This document shows positions 32,115 through 42,627 of a stretch of DNA of 45,000 bases, piece by piece. Source of the DNA: Symbiodinium natans (lineage: Eukaryota; Sar; Dinophyceae; Suessiales; Symbiodiniaceae); the NCBI GenBank assembly GCA_905221605.1, contig CAJNDS010000779.1:297501-342500 (forward strand), given 5' to 3'. The stretch's first letter is position 1, and each line of letters begins with the position of its first letter. Made by a program: the position numbers and the translations under genes. The notes under the pieces were generated by a model. It saw only the letters and a program-made list of their open reading frames with translations. It was not told the DNA's origin and made no database searches.

Positions 32115-33536
32115 ATTCGAACTATATGGCCACGATGCCATATGGCTGCGCAGACATCTGGCAATCAACTGTCCTCTATGCTACCCTCACATGTTTCTCA
32201 CTGGATGCCTATGCTAGAGGACATCACTAATTCGCCAGCATACAAGAAAAAAATGGACATGATGACCGCAAGTTTGGAACAAAACGATGAGTGGCGCTAT
32301 ATCAGCATGGACGCTACATTTAAAGTTTGCTTGAAAATCCTTGGTCAGGAAAGTTACAGAGCATCAGCGAATGTCAGAAACGATGCGCCGTTCCCGGACG
32401 ATGTGGCGTGGCGAAGATTATTAACAATACGAGGAAGGTCGGGCGCAACATTGCTACTGCATCCATTGCCGTCAGAATCTTCAGAACACCTAGTAGAAGC
32501 ACTGAAGGATAATTTTACACAGTCTCAACTGTTGTCTATTTTGTACATAGCCACAGACAGTCCGTCTGCGAAATTTTTTAAGCAAGCCAAGAAGGTTTGC
32601 CCGCAGTTGCAGGCCATGACTCTAGATCCCATACACTTAGCAATTGTTTACGAATATGGGTTCTGGAATAAAAAGTCTTCCGGTTCCAAAATGCTGCGAG
32701 CTATTTTAAAGAAGACGTCGGCCGTCGATCCTAGCATCAGAGCGGATTACTGGCTACCTTTTTATGATGGCGATATGTCGAGGCCACTGAATGCAGCCGA
32801 ATCAAAGTACCGTGAAATGATATGGTCGCAGTCCATGCATGTCACGGAAGCTGACAAGCTTTTACGCATAGACGCGGAAAAGCCGTTCTATGATAGACTT
32901 GAATTCATTAAATGCATCGCAGCCTTGTGCAAGCGATTCGACCACGAAGTGATTCGGAAAGCTCCCGGGCCAAACAAAGAAATTTTCAAGATATTGTGGG
33001 CCGCATGCGCGCCAGACAGGCTAGAATGGCTTTATAACAACATTCGCTTACGCCATGTTTTGCCGCGTGAACTTTTGCGTCTACTCCCAAGCGGGACAGC
33101 AAGCAATGAAGCGCTACACGCGGAGATTAATTCGTGGTCGAAGACCACAAATTCTTTACACCGTTCAGCTTTAAGCCTAAAGTTGCGGTACTATCTGTAC
33201 ATTAAGAGGCTTTCGCACTATTTAGCATCTTGTTTTCCATTGTCTCACATAACTACGGAAACCGTTCTTCTGGCTAGGTCTTTACATGTTTCACTTTGGT
33301 CAGATGATGAATGGAAAGCATGGTGTTCTGACCAAGATTCAAACAGTTGTCGCAAGAAAGCTTTTCTTCCTCTTGTTGATGCCTTCACGAATGAAAAGTC
33401 TTTAGTACAAGCATGGTTGTTTAAGAAGCCTTCTGCAAAGCGGAAGAATTCTGTGAATCAAAGAAAACTGACGCCGCTGTCTGTTCCACGAAAGCACACG
33501 ATGACTACTTCTGGCGTGAAACGCCAGAAACAGTGA
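32103..33536 (+). CDS. DDE transposase segment of element gene
   Basis: In the same frame as the preceding open frame and probably spliced to it (exon 32,115-33,536, intron 32,055-32,114). Catalytic-type acids are visible: D70 in YISMDATFK, D152 in IATDSPS (or D175 in LDPIHL), and E336 in SGTASNEALHAE, numbered from 32,103. This spacing and the SNEALH context resemble MULE/IS256-type DDE transposases. The tail is basic (KRKNSVNQRK). The preceding C2H2 finger would serve as the DNA-binding part. There is no good ATG before the catalytic core until IWPRCHM, which again favours a fused product. The family assignment within DDE enzymes is uncertain. Confidence 0.7.
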   Translation: MLAEIRTIWPRCHMAAQTSGNQLSSMLPSHVSHWMPMLEDITNSPAYKKKMDMMTASLEQNDEWRYISMDATFKVCLKILGQESYRASANVRNDAPFPDDVAWRRLLTIRGRSGATLLLHPLPSESSEHLVEALKDNFTQSQLLSILYIATDSPSAKFFKQAKKVCPQLQAMTLDPIHLAIVYEYGFWNKKSSGSKMLRAILKKTSAVDPSIRADYWLPFYDGDMSRPLNAAESKYREMIWSQSMHVTEADKLLRIDAEKPFYDRLEFIKCIAALCKRFDHEVIRKAPGPNKEIFKILWAACAPDRLEWLYNNIRLRHVLPRELLRLLPSGTASNEALHAEINSWSKTTNSLHRSALSLKLRYYLYIKRLSHYLASCFPLSHITTETVLLARSLHVSLWSDDEWKAWCSDQDSNSCRKKAFLPLVDAFTNEKSLVQAWLFKKPSAKRKNSVNQRKLTPLSVPRKHTMTTSGVKRQKQ

Positions 33537-34116
33537 TGTCGTGAGTCGCTCAGCCAGCAAGGCTCTCGAAAAATTTTATTCTGACAACTGATTCGGAGCA
33601 AAAAGTAGAACAAACAGATTGTTATGGTTTGCACCAGCATAATATCGCAAGAATATCTGATGATACTGCGTTTGTGTTTGAGTTTAAGCTTAATGTTATA
33701 ATTTTCTTAGTATATTTTTTATATTTTGATTTTGTGTTCACGGTATATATGCATTCGTCGTCATGTGATTAGCCTGTTAGTGAAAACTTATGTAATCTAG
33801 CATTTTTGTGTGTGTGCTTCTCTGCGAATTCATGATATCAGGCAATAGACATTTCGCAGTCAGCTCTCACGTATGTCTTGATGACAAAGAATGTAGTTTT
33901 ACGAGAGATTAAAAAACATGAATACAAGACACAGTCGACTGATCCAGGCCAGCAACGTGCATCTCCAGTAGTGTCATCATAGGCTTTAATATTGAGCTGT
34001 ATTTGTGCGAGTTGCATGTACCTGGTTGTTGCATGCTATCAATCCTGTGCAAGCTGTTTCTGCTCATAACTGTAGCGGCGATATAGTATCATTACTCTGG
34101 ATAGTTGCCGTTAGCT
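33537..34116. other. Spacer between transposase and RING gene
   Basis: AT-rich, with no open frame or splice-flanked exon that I can support. A right-hand element terminus could lie here. Confidence 0.5.
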
Positions 34117-36128
34117 ATGCGCTGCCCGGTTTGTCGTGAGGAAGCTCTGACTCATGTACGCTTCTGAGGTTTTTTTTAAAACTTTTCTTGCAGCGCGGCT
34201 GTATGTGCAGACGCCGGAAAGATTCCTTTTTTTGAGGTTCGTGTGTTCGGAGCACGGGGCGACGAAGAGTGTCCCATTTGTTTTGAGGCGCAGTGTATAA
34301 TAAATCTAAGATATTTTAACTAGTTTGATTTCGCCGAAGGTGAAGGAAAACCTCACCGCGCTGTACCCATGCGGCCACTCCTACTGTGGGCGCTGCGTGG
34401 CCCAACTCGAGGTTGCTTCTGTTTCATGTTGATGCATAGCTTATATAATTATGCTAATTATTGACTTTGTTTATGTAAATATTTCAAACTTGTATCGCTA
34501 AATTTTGCTAACTACACCTGACATCGTATAGACAAGTAATGTTGTGTCTTACTAAGAAGAACAATGCTTTATCTTACATTGAAATTTGGCAGGTCCACGA
34601 CGCAGCTGGCTACAACCTAAGGTTCTCATCAGTGAAATTAGATCTCAGCATGACAGTCTGTTGACAAGGTCATCAAGCCGTTCCCGCAGACGTCCCGGAC
34701 GCCGGACAGCCTAGTTCAAATGCAAAATATCACGTTTGATTTCTACAGCTTTACGCGATGTGGTCAAGCTTCGTCGTTAGTGCTGCTCAGATTAACGATT
34801 TGCTGATGGAGGAAGAGGTCGTGCTCTTAGACGTGATTGTGTATTTTTACTGTACATATAATGATGCTAAGCTTCGGCAGGTTTGGATCGACACCGGCCA
34901 GAAACTCAGATTTAGTTGTTCTTGAAGCTTCAGCTGAATATAAAACATTTTAGATCAGGCGCACCTCCGACCGTTGATGACTTCGGCATGTTCACAGAAG
35001 CCGAGGCATATTATGTTTGAGATACTCGTCTTGCGCGCTCGATGAAAGCATACTTATATGTTTTGGTTTCTGTCTTGCAATTTAGGTCCTTCAGTTCTGG
35101 CTCGACGACCAGGCCGGACATGTTTTTATTCACACATCTACTGTAAGCTACGTAAAGTTCATGTTATGGTATTGTTGCAGGCGTGCAGAAATTTTAGATG
35201 CAAACGAACTTCGACAAAGATCTTAAGCAATAGCATTGTTAGCATCATCTGCTTCGAGCATTATATGCGTTAAAGAGTCAAGAGTTTTTTCTTAGTCTTT
35301 ATTTGCAAATGTTCTACGTTAAGTGTACTTCAGGTGCCGGGCGACAACGGTCAGATTCTCAGTTTCGTGTCTATATAGCATGTCATTGCATATAGTATTG
35401 TCTCGATCAGGCTTCTTGATCAACGGCGACGAAAACCTTCCTCCTGCCCAAGAACAGGCGCCAGCATATATAGACCATGCTTAAGACTTTATGCTTCTGT
35501 TTATCGTAAATCATATTATTCATACGTCTGTGCTAGTTAAAATATTATTATATGGCGGTAGTTGTTTAAAATGTATGACAAATTTAAGTAGTTAGCTTCA
35601 AGTGTTATTTAGATGTAAACGCATAGATGTACACGTGGAAACTATGTGATATTGACATTGCCGTTTTTTTAAAATCATTGCGGATGCATTCTCTTAATCT
35701 TATAGATCTTGCATACTCTTGCTTGGCAGGTGGAGGAGATCGTCAGGACCTGACTTTTGCTTGATCGTTATTATGTTTTAAGCTATTGATTTTATTTGTT
35801 TAGGCTGTTGGCCGTCCATTCCTATGGCTCGGCCACGGGCTTAAACTTGCACCTATAGATTTCAGGCTGTTTTTTGTTCAACACTCAGGCGTTTGGGTCG
35901 AGTGGGATCGCGAGTACCTGATCACGCAGAACGAGGCTCTAATTTCTTAAGTTAATACTCATTTTATTCGCATCGCCTTCTCAGGTGGTCCTGCTAATCG
36001 CTGGCACCGAGCAGTTCTGCGTGTTTGGCTCGTATGCTGTGGCGCCGCCGGTCCCACCGGGCTTTATTGCTCGATGGAACCGGACGCGCAATCACCATAA
36101 TCGGCGCTGGGTCCTCGACATTCCGTGA
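34117..36128 (+). CDS. Intron-rich RING-finger protein gene
   Basis: A probable first exon starts at ATG 34,117 (MRCPVCREEALTH). Exon 2 ends DEECPICFEA, spliced across a 34-nt GC-AG intron (34,290-34,323) to 34,324-34,411, which reads LISPKVKENLTALYPCGHSY then CGRCVAQLE. The joined sequence gives C-x2-C, then C-x-H-x2-C-x2-C, a RING domain typical of E3 ubiquitin ligases. Later exons include VIKPFPQTSRTPDSLVQ (34,672 on), LYAMWSSFVVSAAQINDLL (34,750 on), VWIDTGQK (34,882 on), VLQFWLDDQAG, VPGDNGQILSFV, 35,889-35,935 (VWVEWDREYLITQNE, GC donor) and the last exon 35,985-36,128 (VVLLIAGTEQFCVFGSYA and on to RRWVLDIP, stop). Several middle exon phases are unresolved. The second zinc ligand pair beyond VAQLE is not identified. 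Confidence 0.7.
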
Positions 36129-36339
36129 TGTAAAACTTACCCTTTTTTGCTTCGTATGTGTTTTACATAACATTTATATATTCAAATCTTTTCTTCCGAT
36201 GCTTTGTAAACGCTGGACCCAGTGCGAGTGATCAGCGCCTGTGCGACAGCGCGTCTTCATATGCTTGAAAGAACGAATATGATTATTATAAGTTGCCGTT
36301 AAAATATTATGTTGTTTTGTCATAAACTAAATATATTTC

Positions 36340-36640
36340 TGCAAACGTGATCTACATAGACCTGAGGCACCAAGCTTCCAAAAGCTTCAGCCTGTGGAGG
36401 CTCCTAGGTGTCGGACATATTTCTGCAGACATGATTAACAGACAACCGAAACACCAACATTCAGATTCTTCAGCCTGTGCAGGCTCGTGGGATTCCAGTT
36501 TATAGTTTTTTTTTTGAGCCGATGAAAATTATTTTGCAGACAAGATATGCAGAAACCGGAAAGACCAAGCTCCCACAAGCTTCAGCCTGTGCAGGCTCCT
36601 ATGTGTGGGATTCTGGTGTAAGGTTTTTCTGAACCAGTGC
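36340..36640. repeat. Three ~100-bp repeats with AGCCTGTGCAGGCT hairpin
   Basis: Three related units share caagctt, cttcagcctgtgcaggctc and gtgtgggattc-type blocks, centred near 36,395, 36,470 and 36,590. agcctg and caggct are complementary around a 2-base loop in two units; the first carries a change (gcctgtggaggc). They lie 200-500 bases beyond the RING gene stop. Confidence 0.75.
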
Positions 36641-38009
36641 ATATTTTTTTCTGACTAAATATGAAATCGCAGTCAATGCATCTCCTTTTTTTTTCTGAGT
36701 CAAAGTCTTCTCATCTCTTATCGTTTATATCACTTGACCACCGTACTGAATAATTGTACACGCCTTTGAAGCTGAACCTGTAGCGAAGCTAAGAAGATTG
36801 CTGAACGAAAAAGATTGAAGCAGAATAGACTATCATATTTGTGAAATGTATATATGTATATTTACACATATATGATATATATATATATATGCTCATATAT
36901 ATATATATATATTACATATAATCCACAAGGCGGCCAGCAAGCAGCTCGGGGCTACCCCGAAGACGAAGGCTCGTCAACTGTGTCTCAGTAACCTCGATAT
37001 GGGAAGATAAGGTATGGTCCTAGCCTATTCGCCTACTGTGGTAAGATCTAGAACTATCAAGACTATCCTTCTATACTTTAGATGAAGACCATTCCTGCCT
37101 TTACTAATCTTAATGTACAGTACAGTGCTGCTTCCACAGGTTTCGATTGTCTAGGACAAGTTAGGTTTAAAAAGACGCATTAATATTCGTGCATTTATAG
37201 AAGCTGTTAGTGTCATGTACTTGACGACGAGTTCAAAGTCTTGCAAAACATCTTGAAGAATCTTCGACCCGAACTCTATTAAATATAATTAAAAGTAGTG
37301 ATTGTTGTTGTTTGAACATATAGTAGCGTATCTTTAAATAGAAGGGACAGTCACAATATAAAAGCTATCCTAAACATCACGCTGAAATGTAATGTACGTA
37401 AAGTTTAAACAAATTCTATTTCCTCTGACACGTGCCGAAGGTGAAAAAAATTGAAGGATGAGGAGAAGGCACGATTCTTGATTACTTGCCAAGACAGGAT
37501 ATCATGCCTATAATACAAAGACATGTGATCAATTTTTGATATGTACCGAATTATATGTTGATCGTAGATCCTGCTGCGGACTTATGACAACATCTATTAC
37601 CAAATGAGTTGAAGATTTTCGGAAAGCTGAGAATAAATGCTTTTTTTTGAAAAAATTTAAAATAAACTAAGAAAATCACCATTTAAATTTTTTTCGTGGT
37701 TTTTATAGTGAAGATTTACAGAAAGCCCAGATGCAACAAAGTACATAGAGGTCCCTATCTCGTCTATACACAAGCGTAAGTCATATATGTTCATATGCAG
37801 TTAGAGACGCCGCCCTCGCCAGTCCCCGTGATGGCGTAGATGACCTTTTGCGGGGCGGAGCTGGGCGAAGAATCTGTGCAAACATTAGTTCCTGCTATAT
37901 GATTATACAACGAGTAGTTCACAACTTCAGGCAATGCTTGATATGGTGCTGACAGCACTTCGATATAACCGATTCAATTGATAGCAAACGGATCATACGG
38001 GTATGTTGC
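36641..38009. other. AT-rich spacer
   Basis: Contains a (TA)n-rich stretch at 36,845-36,925. The rest has no frame or exon-like segment that I can support. Confidence 0.6.
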
Positions 38010-41000
38010 TCTGTAGCAACATCTCGACATGACATTCCCTTTGTTGTAACATCTTGATATGGAAGCCTCATTGAAGGTGTCCGTGGGGTCTGTCGTGCTG
38101 TGGCAACATCTTGACATAGAAATATCCTTTACGGTGTCTATGGGTTCTGTTGCTATGTTGGTGTATGGACATGGACATATCCTTGAAGGCGTCCCTGGGA
38201 TCTGTCGTTCTGTTGCAGCAGCCTGACATGAAGATTCCCTTCAGGATGTCTGTGGAGAATGTCGTCCGGGGGAAAATACCTTGACAATAAGATGTCCTTC
38301 AAGGTGTTTGTAGTGTCTGTACTTGTGTAGCAACATCTTGACATAGCAGTTCTTTAAGCATTCGTGGGGTCTGTCGTTCTGTGACAACATATATTGACAT
38401 GGAAAATCTCTTTCAAGGCGTCCGTGTCGTTCTATTGGAGCGTCTGGACATGGACATATCCTTGAAGGCGTCTGTGGGGTCTGTTGTTCTGTGGCAGCAT
38501 CTAGACATGCAACTCCCCTTCGCGGTGCCCGTGGGGTCCGTCTGTGGTCTGTCATTCTGTTGTAACATCTTGATATGGATACCTTCTTGAAGGTGTCCGT
38601 GGGGTCTGTCGGTCTGTGGCAACTACTTTCTGTCGTTCTGTTGAAACATCTAGACATCGACATAGCCTTGCAGGCGTCGGTGGGGTTTGTCGTCTGTCGT
38701 TCTGTTGTAACATCTTGATATGGATACCTTCTTGAAGGTGTCCGTGGGGTCTGTCGGTCTGCGGCAACCACTTTCTGTCTTTCTGTTGAAACATCTAGAC
38801 ATCGACATAGCCTTGCAAGTGTCCGTGGGGTCTGTCGTCAGTCGTCCTGCTGTAACATCTTGATATGGGTACCTCCTTGAAGGTGTCCGTGGGGTCTGTC
38901 GTTCTATGGCAACATCTTGACATGGAAACATCCTTGACGGTGTCTGTGGGTGCTGTCGTTTTGTTGGAGCATCTGACATTGAAATATTCTTCAAGGTGTT
39001 TGTAGGGTCTGTATTTCTGTCGCCGAGTCTTGACATGGCAATTCCCTAAGGCGTCCGTGGAGTCTGTCGTTCCATGACAACATATATTGACATGGGAAAT
39101 CTCTTTCAAGGCGTCCGTGGGGTCTGTCGTTCTGTGGCAACATCTAGGCACGCAAATCCTTTTCACGGCGCCCGTGGGGTCTGTTGTTCTGTTATAACGT
39201 CTTGATATGGAAACCCTATTGCAGGTGTCCGTGGGGTCTGTCGTTCTGTTATGACATGTTGACGTGGAAATATCCTTGAAGATGTTCCCGTGGTCTGTGG
39301 TTTTGTTGGAACGTCTGGACATAGACATATCATTGAAGGCGTCCGTGGGGTCTGTTGTTCTGTGGCAGCATCTAGACACGCAACTCCCCTTCGCGGTGCC
39401 CGTGGGGTCCGTCTGTGGTCTGTCGTTCTGTTGTAACATCTTGATATGGATACCTTCTTGAAGGTGTCCGTGGGGTCTGTCGGTCTGCGGCAACCACTTT
39501 CTGTCGTTCTGTTGAAACATCTAGACATCGACATAGCCTTGCAGGCGTCCGTGGGGTCTGTCGTCAGTCGTCCTGCTGTAACATCTTGATATGGGTACCT
39601 TCTTGAAGGTGTCCGTGGGGTCTGTCGTTCTATAGCAACATCTTGACATGGAAACATCCTTGACGGTGTCTGTGGGTGCTGTCGTTTTGTTGGAGCATCT
39701 GACATTGAAATATCCTTCAAGGTCTTTGTAGGGTCTGTATTTCTGTCGCCGCGTCTTGACATGGCAATTCCCTAAGGCGTCCGTGGAGTCTGTCGTTCCA
39801 TGACAACATATATTGACATGGGAAATCTCTTTCAAGGCGTCCGTGGGGTCTGTCGTTCTGTGGCAACATCTAGGCACGCAAATCCTTTTCACGGTGGGGT
39901 CTGTTGTTCTGTTATAACGTCTTGATATGGAAACCCTATTGCAGGTGTCCGAGGGGTCTGTCGTTCTGTTATGACATGTTGACGTGGAAATATCCTTGAA
40001 GATGTTCCCGTGGTCTGTGGTTTTGTTGGAACGTCTGGACATAGACATATCCTTGAAGGCGTCCGTGGGGTCTGTTGTTCTGTGGCAGCATCTAGACACG
40101 CAACTCCCCTTCGCGGTGCCCGTGGGGTCCGTCTGTGGTCTGTCGTTCTGTTGTAACATCTTGATATGGATACCTTCTTGAAGGTGTCCGTGGGGTCTGT
40201 CGGTCTGCGGCAACCACTTTCTGTCGTTCTGTTGAAACATCTAGACATCGACATAGCCTTGCAGGCGTCCGTGGGGTCTGTCGTCAGTCGTCCTGCTGTA
40301 GCATCTTGATATGGGTACCTTCTTGAAGGTGTCCGTGGGGTCTGTCGTTCTATAGCAACATCTTGACATGGAAACATCCTTGACGGTGTCTGTGGGTGCT
40401 GTCGTTTTGTTGGAGCATCTGACATTGAAATATCCTTCAAGGTCTTTGTAGGGTCTGTATTTCTGTCGCCGCGTCTTGACATGGCAATTCCCTAAGGCGT
40501 CCGTGGAGTCTGTCGTTCCATGACAACATATATTGACATGGGAAATCTCTTTCAAGGCGTCCGTGGGGTCTGTCGTTCTGTGGCAACATCTAGGCACGCA
40601 AATCCTTTTCACGGTGGGGTCTGTTGTTCTGTTATAACGTCTTGATATGGAAACCCTATTGCAGGTGTCCGAGGGGTCTGTCGTTCTGTTATGACATGTT
40701 GACGTGGAAATATCCTTGAAGATGTTCCCGTGGTCTGTGGTTTTGTTGGAACGTCTGGACATAGACATATCCTTGCAGGCGTCCGTGGGGTCTGTTGTTC
40801 TGTGGCAGCATCTAGACATGCAACTCCCCTTCGCGGTGCCCGTGGGGTCCGTCTGTGGTCTGTCGTTCTGTTGTAACATCTTGATACGGATACCTTCTTG
40901 AAGGTTTCCGTGGGGTCTGTCGTTCTGCGGCAACCACTGTATGTCGTTCTTTTGAAACGTCTAGACATGGACATATCCTTGAAAGCGTCCGTGGGGTCTG

Positions 41001-41490
41001 TCGTCTGTCGTTTTGTTGTAACATCTTGCTATGGATGACTTCTTGAAGGTGTCCGTGGGGTCTGTCGGTCTGCGGCAACCACTTTCTGTCGTTCTGTTGA
41101 AACATCTAGACATCGACATAGCCTTGCAAGCGTCGGTGGGGTCTGTCGTCTGTCGTTCTGTTGTAGTATCTTGATATGGATACCTTCTGGAAGGTGTCCG
41201 TGGGGTCTGTCGTTCTGCGGCAACCACTGTATGTCGTTCTTTCGAAACGTCTAGACATGGACATATCCTTGAAAGCGTCCGTGGGGTCTGTCGTTCTTTC
41301 GCAAGACCCTGACATGACAGATCCCACCAAGATGTCCGTGTGGACTGTCGTTCTATTGCAATATCTTGACAGACAAATTCCTTCAAGTTGTTCGTAGGCT
41401 CGCAGGGTCTGTCGTTCTGTAGCAGCATATTGATATGGCGTTTTCCTGAAGGCGGCCGTGGGATCTGTCGCTCTGTCAGAACATATAGTG
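38010..41490. repeat. 60-bp satellite with ~720-bp higher-order units
   Basis: About 57 monomers of roughly 60 bases with blocks ccgtggggtctgtcgttctg, aacatcttgatatgg and ttcttgaaggtgt. Twelve monomers make a near-identical higher-order unit: marker cgtggtctgtggttttgttg recurs at about 39,290, 40,010 and 40,730, and ttgaaacatctagacatcga at about 38,787, 39,513 and 40,233. Because 60 is a multiple of three, the minus strand stays open for up to 241 codons as an imperfect 20-residue repeat (RTTDPTDTFK and SRCYNRT are typical parts). I treat this as satellite DNA; expression is possible but unsupported. Confidence 0.9.
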
Positions 41491-41721
41491 ATATATAAAA
41501 CTATTTCAAGATCGGATTCCTTGCTGCATTCGTGCGCGCAACTCCTTTCAAGAGCGTGATTGCAGTGCCTGAGTGGCTGGCAGCAGAGACCCGAAGAGCG
41601 CATTCATTTTCTGTTCCACTTGTCGCTGGATGGCTGCATTCGCGCACGCAACTCACCCATTTGCAGCCGTTATGGCTCGCTTACCGAACCGGCCGGGGGC
41701 ACCCCCGCTCCCCCCCCCCTT

Positions 41722-41770
<49 letters not shown>

Positions 41771-42316
41771 CCTGTCCCCTCTCAACCTCGTGTGGTAGCG
41801 CCGCCCCAGCATGCGGTGTTGGCTGCTCGCCGTCGAGAGGCGGCGCTGCAATTGGCTTGAGTTTGGTCAGAGGACGCAAAAAAAAAACATCCTGGAAAAG
41901 CAATCATACGTTGTGTCAGGCGTCTGCCGCTATGGAACGCCTGATGCAGACGGAAACCTTGCAGAAGGCAATCGTGCTTTCTGCACTCGGAAATTTCAGT
42001 ATTTGTCCGGCGTTTTTTCGTTCAGGAGAGGCAGAAGTACGCGACGCCTGTGCTGAAGCCGGCGAGGGGCTCATGCCAGCACTTTCGTTGGCGCCAGTCG
42101 TTACTGCATACACCGAGGTGCGAATACCGATGCCGCCTCCTTACCCTCCTCCGAAGAAGGAGCTCTAGCCGCTCTAGCCATACAAATAACTTGGTACTCG
42201 AAGTCAGCATCCATGCCAGGAGCACAAGACTTGGCAACGAGTCAGTGACTCAGAGGAAGAACAGATTCATCATGTCGCTCACACACCCACATGAGAAATC
42301 AACGCAGTACTAAGTC
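41491..42316. other. Spacer with direct repeat, poly-C run and proline-rich frames
   Basis: gctgcattcgtgcgcgcaactc (41,524) and gctgcattcgcgcacgcaactc (41,635) are 22-bp direct repeats with two differences. A poly-C run fills most of 41,710-41,766. Plus-strand frames here read as Pro-rich protein followed by helical stretches (QHAVLAARRREAALQLA; ERLMQTETLQKAIVLSAL). They could be exons upstream of the small gene at 42,317, but the homopolymer makes the frame uncertain. Confidence 0.45.
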
Positions 42317-42627
42317 ATGTCTTGCAAGGCTGCGAAACGAAAGCCGTCGACGCCAAGAGTCTGCAGCTTAGATCAAAACACATCTGAGCTCGTTGAAAAT
42401 GTAGTTCGTATGCTGTGTCAGGAAGAGACACAGCTGAAAAAAAAGAAGAAGGCCACGGAGGTAGTGGCTGTCACATTCGAAGCTTAGTATGGCATTAAAA
42501 AAAATCGACTACGTGTGTTCTGCGCAAGGCCGAGGAGCTGTACGAAGATGTGCAGGTAGAAGTGGAGGCGGCTGGGCAAGAGTCGGTTGTTACAACGGAG
42601 CGCTCCCCTTGGACCTCGCAGAGATGA
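42317..42627 (+). CDS. Small two-exon gene, charged protein
   Basis: Exon 1 (42,317-42,460) begins MSCKAAKRKPSTPRVCSL and ends QLKKKKKATE. A 68-nt intron runs from gtagtg (42,461) to gcgcaag (42,528). Exon 2 (42,529-42,627) reads AEELYEDVQVEVEAAGQESV and on to a TGA. Both exons are phase 0. The spliced product is 80 residues, with a basic first half and an acidic, possibly coiled-coil second half. I do not recognise it. It may be the 3' part of a longer gene, since protein-like segments occur upstream to about 41,780. Confidence 0.5.

Larger units (their letters stand above)
23232..33536 (+). mobile_element. Candidate giant self-replicating DNA transposon / virus-like element
   Basis: The coding segments listed within this span share strand, style, spacing and phase-matched short introns. 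Together they can be read as one gene of roughly 3,300 codons. The content (nuclease, replicative helicase, polymerase palm, protease, zinc fingers, transposase) is what a self-synthesising transposon needs. Polintons and virophages carry comparable functions in separate genes, with a family-B polymerase or TV-Pol. Here they appear fused with a DDE transposase. Terminal inverted repeats and target-site duplications were not found by eye, so the true ends are unknown and neighbouring genes may or may not belong to it. Confidence 0.55.

Noticed and set aside
36845-36925. Possible AT-rich replication origin
   Set aside because: Only a TA microsatellite is visible, with no other supporting feature.
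38010-41490. CRISPR-like direct repeats
   Set aside because: The repeats are contiguous satellite monomers without unique spacers, in a eukaryotic context.
38153-41603. Many minus-strand frames of up to 241 codons with Thr-Asp-Pro-Thr repeats
   Set aside because: They are the consequence of a 60-bp satellite whose length is divisible by three. Several overlapping frames are equally open, so none is favoured as a gene.
41560-42168. 202-codon proline-rich frame
   Set aside because: Its continuity depends on a poly-C run of about 50 bases, so the frame is unreliable. It is kept only as a possible upstream part of the gene at 42,317.
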